A DNA stretch of 14,191 bases, from NCBI GenBank assembly GCA_022848805.1, contig JAJISI010000022.1:1-14191 (forward strand), given 5' to 3'. Source of the DNA: Thermoplasmatota archaeon (GTDB lineage: Archaea; Thermoplasmatota; Thermoplasmata; UBA10834). A program made the translations under genes and the position numbers. The number at the start of each line of letters is the position of its first letter. Position 1 is the stretch's first letter. Of the stretch, positions 6,819 to 12,877 are shown in pieces. The notes under the pieces are model-generated. The model searched no databases. It was not told the origin of the DNA and saw only the letters and a list, made by a program, of their open reading frames with translations.

Positions 6819-9260
6819 TCACGGCTTGAAGCGCCTCAACAGCGACGCGTTCGTGACGACCGAGGCCGAGCTGAGCGCCATCGCCCCGGCCGCGACCATA
6901 GGACTCAGGAGCCATCCCGTGAGCGGATAGAGTACACCGGCTGCGATCGGAATCGATGCGGCGTTGTATGCCAGTGCCCAGAAGAGGTTCTGCCTTATCT
7001 TCCCGTATGTCCGTTCACTTAGCTTGATGGCGGTCACGACCCCTCTGAGGTCGTCCCCGACGATCACGATGTTGCCAGCTTCCAGCGCAATGTCAGAGCC
7101 TCCGCCAAGGGCGATGCCTATGTCCGCCTCCGCCAGCGCAGGTGCGTCGTTCATGCCGTCCCCGACCATTGCGACCACAGAGCCTCCTTCCTTGTAGGAC
7201 CTCACTACCTCTGCCTTGTCTGCTGGCATCACCTCCGCCCTGAACTCTTCGATTCCGACTGCTGAGGCCACCGCTCGGGCCGTCCTCGCGTTGTCCCCTG
7301 TAAGAATCACAGTCTTGAGGCCGAGCGCATCCAACTGACCGATGACTTCCTTCGCCTCGGCTTTGATAGTGTCTGCGATTCCTAGCAGCCCCTTCAACTC
7401 ACCGTCCGCTATGCATGCGACGACCGTGGTCCCATCGTTCTCCATGTTCCGCATATGGGTCTCTGCGTCGCCCAGGTCTGCCCCGAGCCTGGCAACGAGC
7501 CTCCTATTGCCGACATGGACCATAGCCCCCGCCAGTTCCGACGCGACTCCCTCTCCAGCCAGCACATCCGAGGATCTGGGGATCTCAAGCTGGATGCCCC
7601 TCTCCTCCGCGGATTTCACTATCGCTTTCGACAGGACATGGTCCGAGCCTTTCTCCGCCCCGCCAGCGAGGCGCAGCAACTCATCCTCGGCGACTCCTTC
7701 GGCAGTCCAGAGCGTTGCCACCCTGGGCTCTCCCTTGGTGAGTGTGCCTGTCTTGTCTAGGATGACTACGCTGAGTTTGCGCACCTTCTCGAGGGTTCCA
7801 GCGTCCTTTATCAGCACGCCCAGCTGAGCGCCCCTTCCAGTCCCCGTGACGACAGCCGTCGGCGTCGCCAGCCCGAGCGCACATGGGCATGCTATCACCA
7901 GCACGGCAACGAATACTGTTAACGAGAACATGCCAGCATCGTCGACATCGAACATGCCCGTACCGATGAAGTACCAGAATGCGGCCGAGGCGAGCGATGT
8001 GGCGAGGACCGCAGGGACGAAGTAGCCAGCGACGATGTCGGCATACCTTTCGACCGGTGCCTTGGTCGCCTGCGCATCCTCTACCAGGCGCACGATTTGT
8101 GCCAGAGTCGTGTCACTACCTACCCTGGACGCCCTGACCCTTATCATCCCAGAGAGGTTGAGCGTCCCTCCTGTCACCTCGGATCCAGGAACCTTCTCTA
8201 CGGGGAGTGATTCACCGGTCACGAGCGATTCGTCGGCAGAAGAACGGCCGGAGAGGACCTCCCCGTCCGTGGGCATCCTCTCCCCAGGTCGAACTACGAG
8301 CATATCTCCCAGTCTGAGCATGTTCGCGTCGACGACAGTCTCCTTGTCCTCAGCGATTATGGTGGCGGTCGGAGGTTGCAGGTCCATGAGGCTCACGATA
8401 GCCTCAGAGGTGGTGCTCCTGGCTCCCAGCTCCAGATATTTCCCTAGGAGGACGAGGGTGATTATGACCGCTGAGGTATCGAAGTAGACCTCCTGAGAAC
8501 CCAGAACATCCGGCATGAGCGTCACCAGGGCGCTGTATATCCACGCAGATGACGTCCCCAGCACGACGAGGCTGTCCATATTGGCCCTCCTGTTCCTGAG
8601 GGCTATGTAGGAGCCTCGGTAGTATCTCAGACCCGCGTGGAACTGCACAGGCAACGAGAGGACGAGTAGCAGCCAGTTACGGGACGAGGCTTGCATGACC
8701 TGTCCGTCCCCGAAGGCGGGAACCATGGACAGAACGGCTATTGGGATAGCCAGGGCGATCGCGGTGACGAGAACCCTCCCGAGTTCCCGCAGCTCCTCCT
8801 GCCTCGCGAGCCTCTCCGCCAAGACCCCCTCGACTTCCAGAACCTTGTAGCCTGCGTTTTCAATCGCCTTCGCCATGACTCGCGGTGTCGCCAATTCTGG
8901 ATCGTATGCGGCGGTCGCCTTTCCAAGGGCGAAGTTGACCGAGGCGTGTGTTACACCCGTCGTTCCTTCGAGAGCAGCCTTTATCGTCTCCGCACAGACT
9001 GCGCAATGCATCCCACTCACTGTGAATGTGGCCGAATCGCGCAGAACATCGTATCCCACGCCAGCTATCGCGTCTTCAATATCATTCCTTGACACCTTTG
9101 CCGGGTCGAACCTGACCGAGACCCTCTCGGTTGCGAGGTTCACATGAGATTCGCTCACCCCCTCCAATGCGTCGAGCGCATGGCAAATCGTGGCTGCGCA
9201 GGTCGCGCAGTGCATGCCCTTGATTCTGATTGATGCTTCAGCCTCTGGTTCGGTTCCCAT
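6819..9260 (-). CDS. copA: copper-exporting P1B-type ATPase CopA
   Basis: 813 residues, a normal length for a CopA with two metal-binding domains. It uses ATP to move Cu+ out of the cytoplasm across the cell membrane. Two N-terminal heavy-metal-associated domains carry GMHCATC (Cys18/21) and GMHCAVC (Cys86/89). Membrane segments begin near residue 160. The transport motif is CPC (Cys458-Pro459-Cys460). The actuator loop has TGESLPV (348-354), the phosphorylation motif is DKTGT (Asp502), and the hinge is GDGMNDAPAL (700-709). AYN (764-766) and MALSS (794-798) in the last two helices fit the Cu+ class (P1B-1). One oddity is that the nucleotide-domain motif, normally SEHPL, reads SDHVL, so the conserved His541 is kept but the next Pro is Val542. 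The ATG at 9260 is chosen because the first metal domain begins right after it. An inverted repeat upstream may be an operator. It is divergent from the MoaD-like gene. Confidence 0.96.
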   Translation of the reverse strand: MGTEPEAEASIRIKGMHCATCAATICHALDALEGVSESHVNLATERVSVRFDPAKVSRNDIEDAIAGVGYDVLRDSATFTVSGMHCAVCAETIKAALEGTTGVTHASVNFALGKATAAYDPELATPRVMAKAIENAGYKVLEVEGVLAERLARQEELRELGRVLVTAIALAIPIAVLSMVPAFGDGQVMQASSRNWLLLVLSLPVQFHAGLRYYRGSYIALRNRRANMDSLVVLGTSSAWIYSALVTLMPDVLGSQEVYFDTSAVIITLVLLGKYLELGARSTTSEAIVSLMDLQPPTATIIAEDKETVVDANMLRLGDMLVVRPGERMPTDGEVLSGRSSADESLVTGESLPVEKVPGSEVTGGTLNLSGMIRVRASRVGSDTTLAQIVRLVEDAQATKAPVERYADIVAGYFVPAVLATSLASAAFWYFIGTGMFDVDDAGMFSLTVFVAVLVIACPCALGLATPTAVVTGTGRGAQLGVLIKDAGTLEKVRKLSVVILDKTGTLTKGEPRVATLWTAEGVAEDELLRLAGGAEKGSDHVLSKAIVKSAEERGIQLEIPRSSDVLAGEGVASELAGAMVHVGNRRLVARLGADLGDAETHMRNMENDGTTVVACIADGELKGLLGIADTIKAEAKEVIGQLDALGLKTVILTGDNARTARAVASAVGIEEFRAEVMPADKAEVVRSYKEGGSVVAMVGDGMNDAPALAEADIGIALGGGSDIALEAGNIVIVGDDLRGVVTAIKLSERTYGKIRQNLFWALAYNAASIPIAAGVLYPLTGWLLSPMVAAGAMALSSASVVTNASLLRRFKP

Positions 9261-9309
9261 GTTCGCCGCTCCGGTTCGGGAGTTGAGAGCCCATCAGACA
9301 ATCCGCAAG

Positions 9310-9333
9310 ATCGGAGATAGCATTTCTCCCGAT
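9310..9333. promoter_or_regulatory. imperfect inverted repeat, possible operator for copA
   Basis: ATCGG-AGA at 9310-9317 faces TCT-C-CCGAT at 9325-9333, giving eight matching pairs with a one-base bulge (C9328). It is 50 bases before the copA ATG and would overlap the start site of transcription if the box at 9359-9352 is used. Archaeal copA genes are often controlled by a copper-responsive repressor binding near the promoter; no regulator gene is in this window, so the assignment is inference. Confidence 0.3.
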
Positions 9334-9351
9334 TGCACGCGAGTCCATGGC

Positions 9352-9359
9352 TGTTATAG
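9352..9359 (-). promoter_or_regulatory. possible TATA box for copA
   Basis: On the minus strand the sequence reads CTATAACA, the most TATA-like patch upstream of copA. It would imply a leader of about 65-70 bases. A weaker patch inside the inverted repeat (minus strand AATGCTATC) would give a shorter leader. Confidence 0.3.
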
Positions 9360-9402
9360 CATGAGGGGACATCGTTCCTGGGCCGCTTCTCCAAGCTCCC
9401 AC

Positions 9403-9411
9403 AGTTATTAC
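9403..9411 (+). promoter_or_regulatory. possible TATA box for the MoaD-like gene
   Basis: AGTTATTAC lies 33-41 bases before the ATG at 9445, suitable for a short leader. The surrounding sequence is GC-rich and no strong ribosome site precedes the ATG, which fits a near-leaderless archaeal transcript. Confidence 0.35.
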
Positions 9412-9444
9412 TATGGTCAGCGACGATTCGCATACGGGAACCGC

Positions 9445-9720
9445 ATGGCTCGTGTGTCCGTCAAGATGTACGCTACGGTCAGGGAGGCATCTGGCATGGA
9501 TGAGGTCCAGGTTGACGCCTCGAACCTAGCTGAGCTGCTGGATGCCCTCGTGAGCTTGGCTGATCCCGGCCTGAGGAGACTCCTGAGCACTGGAGCACCC
9601 AGATCGGATGTCCTAGTGGTGCTGCTCAACGGAAGGAACATCACACCCGTCGACCCTTCTTCCGTTGAACTGTCTGAGGGGGATGAGGTGGCGATATTCC
9701 CGCCGGTCTCTGGCGGATGA
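9445..9720 (+). CDS. MoaD/ThiS-like ubiquitin-fold sulfur carrier
   Basis: 91 residues from the ATG at 9445. The chain begins with the first beta strand (MARVSVKMYATVREASG), continues through a helix with LAELLDALVS and the segment LVVLLNGRNI, and ends SEGDEVAIFPPVSGG. The exposed C-terminal Gly-Gly after a FPPVSGG tail is the hallmark of MoaD-type sulfur carriers and archaeal SAMP modifiers. Such proteins are adenylated by an E1-like enzyme, then carry sulfur as a thiocarboxylate for molybdopterin or tRNA thiolation, or are joined to lysines of targets. No MoaE, E1-like enzyme or other cofactor gene is adjacent, so the role cannot be chosen. The frame is open further upstream, but those residues are not MoaD-like and the likely promoter sits inside them, so the ATG at 9445 is preferred. 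Confidence 0.87.
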   Translation: MARVSVKMYATVREASGMDEVQVDASNLAELLDALVSLADPGLRRLLSTGAPRSDVLVVLLNGRNITPVDPSSVELSEGDEVAIFPPVSGG

Positions 9721-9829
9721 GCCTCTGCCTCGGTCCGTTCCATGATACTGGGTCCCACTCTCTCGGTCCTTGTGGGCTGCTGATAAGCTTTATATCAGGT
9801 CAGGCCATAACCGCGTTTCAGGATTTGCA
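9721..9829. other. intergenic region between the MoaD-like and FKBP genes
   Basis: A 109-base gap that contains the FKBP promoter. The FKBP frame is open back to a TTG at 9770, but the TATA box lies within that extension, so it is not considered coding. Confidence 0.5.
9788..9796 (+). promoter_or_regulatory. archaeal TATA box for the FKBP gene
   Basis: CTTTATATC is close to the archaeal TATA consensus (TTTATATA) and is the clearest promoter in the window. It is 34-42 bases before the ATG at 9830, so transcription should start near 9820 with a leader of about ten bases. It decides the start of the FKBP gene against the TTG at 9770. Confidence 0.7.
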
Positions 9830-10783
9830 ATGGCTGACGGATTCGAAGTAGAAAAGTCGCCACGCGATCCCACACGCGTGCTTATGGCGCTCATCGCGGT
9901 CGCAGTGGTATTATCCGTGGGCGTCGTGGGGTACGTGGTGTACGACAGCGCTCAAGAACATACGACGAGTGCAACCGATCCGATCGAGATGGGCGATGTA
10001 GTCACGCTCAACTACATCGGCATGTTCTCGGATGGTCGGGTTTTCGATACGAGTCTGCTGGATGTAGCATCCGATGATGTGCTGTATCCCAAGTCATTGA
10101 CCTTCACCCTTAGGGACAACGAGTCCTACGTGCCGTTCGATATGACAGCTGGTAAATACGGCGTCGAAGGCGGGACCATCAAAGGGTTCGCGCTAGGCGT
10201 GCTCGGTCTCACGATGGGAGATACCCATACCATCGAAGTCCCTCCAGAGGACGGTTACGCAGTTGACCCGTCGATGGTCGAGACCGTTCAAGTGACCGAG
10301 CATCTGAACGCCACTGAGATTATGCCGGAATCGACCTTCAACACACTCTTCAACATCGAGCCGGTAGTGATGGATTTCGTACCACACTTCAAATGGAAGT
10401 GGGATGTCCTGGTGGTCGAAGTCAGCATGGGCTTGGTGACATTCAAGCACGCCCCCACTATCGGTCAGGTCGTGTATCCGTTCGGCGACCCGTTCGATGA
10501 CGAAGACCCCGCTGGCTGGGCGTGTGTTGTCGAATCCTTCGACCCTGGAGCAAGCGACGGCGCAGGCGAAGTCGTGGTGAGGCACGTGGTGACCGAGACC
10601 GACGTCTACGCAATCAAAGGGGTGATGTACACGGGCCAGCCCTTCATCCTTTCAGGATACGATTCTGCGAACGAGACCTTCGAGATACACAAGAGCAACC
10701 CCGAGACCGGGTACAACGGGGAGCTATCCGGTCGGACGCTCTACTTCAAGGTCACTATAGTCTTCGTGAGACCCGCGACGTAA
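9830..10783 (+). CDS. membrane-anchored FKBP-type peptidyl-prolyl isomerase with large insert
   Basis: 317 residues. A single hydrophobic helix (about 17-38), preceded by a short charged N-terminus, should anchor the protein with the rest outside the cell. Residues 55-79 (GDVVTLNYIGMF, GRVFDTSL) and 117-143 (IKGFALGVLGLTMGDTHTIEVPPEDGYA) are the classical FKBP core of SlyD-like isomerases. The last FKBP strand appears only near the end (about 297-313, ELSGRTLYFKVTIVFV), so about 150 residues (145-296) are inserted in the flap position, where archaeal and SlyD enzymes carry the chaperone insert (IF domain). This insert is larger than the usual IF domain. The likely role is folding of extracytoplasmic proteins by cis-trans isomerisation of X-Pro bonds. 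The start is set by the TATA box at 9788-9796. It converges on the PAP2-like gene with 22 bases between the stops. Confidence 0.88.
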   Translation: MADGFEVEKSPRDPTRVLMALIAVAVVLSVGVVGYVVYDSAQEHTTSATDPIEMGDVVTLNYIGMFSDGRVFDTSLLDVASDDVLYPKSLTFTLRDNESYVPFDMTAGKYGVEGGTIKGFALGVLGLTMGDTHTIEVPPEDGYAVDPSMVETVQVTEHLNATEIMPESTFNTLFNIEPVVMDFVPHFKWKWDVLVVEVSMGLVTFKHAPTIGQVVYPFGDPFDDEDPAGWACVVESFDPGASDGAGEVVVRHVVTETDVYAIKGVMYTGQPFILSGYDSANETFEIHKSNPETGYNGELSGRTLYFKVTIVFVRPAT

Positions 10784-10805
10784 CGTGAGGCTAGGCGCGA
10801 CCGGA

Positions 10806-11648
10806 TCACTTCTCTTTGACGATCTTGCTGGTCAACGCCCTTATGTGCCTGTCGAGCGCCATCTGGATGCGCTGGTTGCCCGAGACCATGTACGCGACAA
10901 CCGCTAGCGCGAACCCGCCGAATATGTCTGCCAGCCAGTGTACCCCTAGGTACAGGACCGAGAACGTGATGCCCACTGCAGCGCATGCGACGAAATAGTA
11001 ATACCGTCTGTAATCGACCCCGGCGTACACGAGTACCAATAAAGCTGTGACCACTAGACTGACATGGGCACTCGGGAAATCGTTGTTCAGAGGGTCGATG
11101 CTTGTCACCATCCTGCCCCAGTTTGAGTCGATATAGAGGAGTGGGGTCATCCCGGAGTCCGCGTAGAACCCCGTGACCGTGACTGGGAAGAAGATGTAGA
11201 ACGGGAGCAGGATGACGTAGTTGAACAACACGGCCAGCGAGTATCTCCTGAATGTCGCTCTGTCGTCGAGAGTGAGTATGAGTATCGGCGTGAAGTACAA
11301 CACGAACGCGAAGACCCAGACGTAGATCACTATCGACAGGTCCGCCAGGATCTGGTAGTCGAGCCTGTCCTGGAGTATCGTTATGGCGTTCCCGCCTATG
11401 CTGAACAGCCAGTTCGTGTACACGACCTCTTTTGAGTTCATCTCGACGCTCACGAACGCGTGCTCGAGGAGGACCAGGAGTGGCGCCGTCGCGATTATGG
11501 CGATGTATACTAAGTTGTACTTCGCCGACTCAAACAACTTATGGAACGATACGTTCTTCCTGCCAACTATCACCAGGAGTGCCGCCGCTATGCCCACCAC
11601 GACGGATAGTGCATACAACCCCACGAAGAGGGTGTAGGATAATGGCAT
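10806..11648 (-). CDS. PAP2/Aur1-like integral membrane phosphatase
   Basis: 280 residues with about six to eight hydrophobic helices (for example 5-29, 46-66, 104-127, 138-159, 195-212, 216-236, 238-256). Two PAP2 signature segments are present: FPSAHVS (191-197, catalytic His195) and LYLGVHWLADIFGG (232-245, His237 and Asp241). The first signature of the family (K-x6-RP) is not obvious, and the Arg that normally begins the third one is absent, which is closer to the Aur1/inositol-phosphorylceramide-synthase branch than to classical phosphatidate phosphatases. The expected chemistry is hydrolysis or transfer of a phosphate ester on a lipid or polyprenyl phosphate at the membrane. The gene lies 73 bases downstream of the GT4 gene on the same strand, which fits lipid or glycolipid work. 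The ATG is preceded by GGGAGAG at 11657-11651, a good ribosome site. The basic tail KIVKEK is cytoplasmic by charge. Confidence 0.85.
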   Translation of the reverse strand: MPLSYTLFVGLYALSVVVGIAAALLVIVGRKNVSFHKLFESAKYNLVYIAIIATAPLLVLLEHAFVSVEMNSKEVVYTNWLFSIGGNAITILQDRLDYQILADLSIVIYVWVFAFVLYFTPILILTLDDRATFRRYSLAVLFNYVILLPFYIFFPVTVTGFYADSGMTPLLYIDSNWGRMVTSIDPLNNDFPSAHVSLVVTALLVLVYAGVDYRRYYYFVACAAVGITFSVLYLGVHWLADIFGGFALAVVAYMVSGNQRIQMALDRHIRALTSKIVKEK

Positions 11649-11679
11649 CCTCTCTCCCGGGTATCGGATGAGTCCGGAG

Positions 11680-11690
11680 CTTAGAAAACC
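11680..11690 (-). promoter_or_regulatory. possible promoter element for the PAP2-like gene
   Basis: On the minus strand GCGAAAGGTTTTCTAAGC resembles a BRE (CGAAAG) followed by a weak TATA box (TTTTCTAA), with its centre about 37 bases before the ATG at 11648. It could let the gene be transcribed apart from the thiDN-GT4 pair. The rest of the 73-base gap (11649-11721) shows nothing else. Confidence 0.35.
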
Positions 11691-11721
11691 TTTCGCCCAC
11701 CGATTGCCGGTATCCTATCGT

Positions 11722-12873
11722 TCAGGCCAGGGACTTCCTCTTGATCTCGAGGGCACGCTCATAAGCTTCAACGAGCCTATCTGTACAGACACCCGTCGAA
11801 TACTGCCTGGCCGTCTCCAGGGAGTTTGGTCTGAGGGCGTCCAGGCTGCTCAGACATCGCCTTATGCCATCGGCACAGGAAGTCTCATCGAACAGGGTGC
11901 CGTTGTGCCCATCCGTGACGAGCTCCGGTATCGCCCTGCACCTCATTCCAGCCACAGGCATGCCTGATGCCATCGCCTCCAGGATGACGAGTCCTTGAGT
12001 CTCGAACGTGGAAGCGAGGGCGAGCATATCGCAAGTCGCATATGCCTTGAGGAGGAAGTCGTCCGGGACGAACCCAGTGTAGATGACCCTGTCTTCGATG
12101 CCGAGCTTGCGCGTCAATCTCCTGTACTCCTGCTCGGCCGGGCCAGAGCCGACCACGAGCAGCCTCAGGTCCGGCTCCTCGCCTGCCAGGTCTTTCACGG
12201 CTCGGAGCACGATGTCCAGCCGCTTCTCCATAGAGAGCCTCCCGACATGGAGCATGACGCGTTTGCCATCCAGGCCGTACTCTGATAGGATGGAGGGGTC
12301 TCGGTTCTCCGGCGTGTAGAGCGAGCAATCGACTCCCGTCGGGACCACGGCGTGTGCTTTCGTCCTTACGCCGTGCTCATGCAGCTCCTTCTCGATCGGC
12401 CTCGAGGGAAAGACTACCATCTCGGGTCGTTTCAGCATGTTACGCAGGTACACCCAGACGAGAGGGACCACGAGGTCGTCTCTCACCCCGATGAATGAAT
12501 AGTACCTCACCGCCTCGCTAGCCATCGTATGGAACGTGAGCACCGTCGGCTTTCGGAGGGCCTTTCCCGCCGTCAGGCTCAGTATCGCCATCGAGGCCAG
12601 GCCGTGGCAGTGGATTATGTCGACCCTCTGCTCCCGAAGATACTCCAGCATGTCCGAGGGGGACACGCCGATCCTGTACCCCTTGTACGACTTGAACTCC
12701 ACCGAGGGCAGGTAGTGCACTGGCCAACGGGTCTCCACATCGACCGAAGGCCTGGGTGCGAGCATGACGATCTCGTGACCCTTGGCCTCCAGGCCCACGC
12801 ATTGCCTCTCCATGGACACGACCGCCCCGTCGACCGTCGGATGGAATGAGTCTGTGAACATGGCTATCTTCAA
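11722..12873 (-). CDS. glycosyltransferase family 4 (GT-B fold)
   Basis: 383 residues, typical length. The N-terminal acceptor domain starts MKIAMFTDSFHPTVDGAV, the first Rossmann strand and loop of GT4 enzymes, with KGHEIVMLAP and DIIHCHG following. The C-terminal donor domain has HVGRLSMEKRLD (Arg212, Lys217 for the sugar-nucleotide phosphates), VVGSGP and the E-x7-E motif (Glu291, Glu299) in STFETQGLVILEAMASGMPV. Related proteins include bacterial and plant diacylglycerol glycosyltransferases and mannosyltransferases of the PimB type. The substrate is not readable here, but a lipid acceptor is a fair guess given the PAP2-like neighbour. The start is TTG at 12873: it is needed to complete the first beta strand, since the next Met (residue 5) is too late, and it has an overlapping ribosome site (AGGTGA, part of the thiDN stop). 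Only four bases separate it from thiDN, so both are translated from one transcript. Confidence 0.92.
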   Translation of the reverse strand: MKIAMFTDSFHPTVDGAVVSMERQCVGLEAKGHEIVMLAPRPSVDVETRWPVHYLPSVEFKSYKGYRIGVSPSDMLEYLREQRVDIIHCHGLASMAILSLTAGKALRKPTVLTFHTMASEAVRYYSFIGVRDDLVVPLVWVYLRNMLKRPEMVVFPSRPIEKELHEHGVRTKAHAVVPTGVDCSLYTPENRDPSILSEYGLDGKRVMLHVGRLSMEKRLDIVLRAVKDLAGEEPDLRLLVVGSGPAEQEYRRLTRKLGIEDRVIYTGFVPDDFLLKAYATCDMLALASTFETQGLVILEAMASGMPVAGMRCRAIPELVTDGHNGTLFDETSCADGIRRCLSSLDALRPNSLETARQYSTGVCTDRLVEAYERALEIKRKSLA

Positions 12874-12877
12874 TGCT

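Larger units (their letters stand above)
9261..9444. other. divergent intergenic region between copA and the MoaD-like gene
   Basis: A 184-base region between two outward-facing starts, so it should hold both promoters. It contains an imperfect inverted repeat (9310-9333), a minus-strand A/T box (9359-9352) and a plus-strand A/T box (9403-9411), listed separately. The plus frame is open through much of this region, but its upstream residues have no MoaD-family character, so it is treated as non-coding. Confidence 0.5.

Noticed and set aside
9770..9829. N-terminal extension of the FKBP gene from the TTG at 9770
   Set aside because: The strong TATA box at 9788-9796 lies inside the extension, and the ATG at 9830 begins a normal charged N-terminus before the membrane helix.
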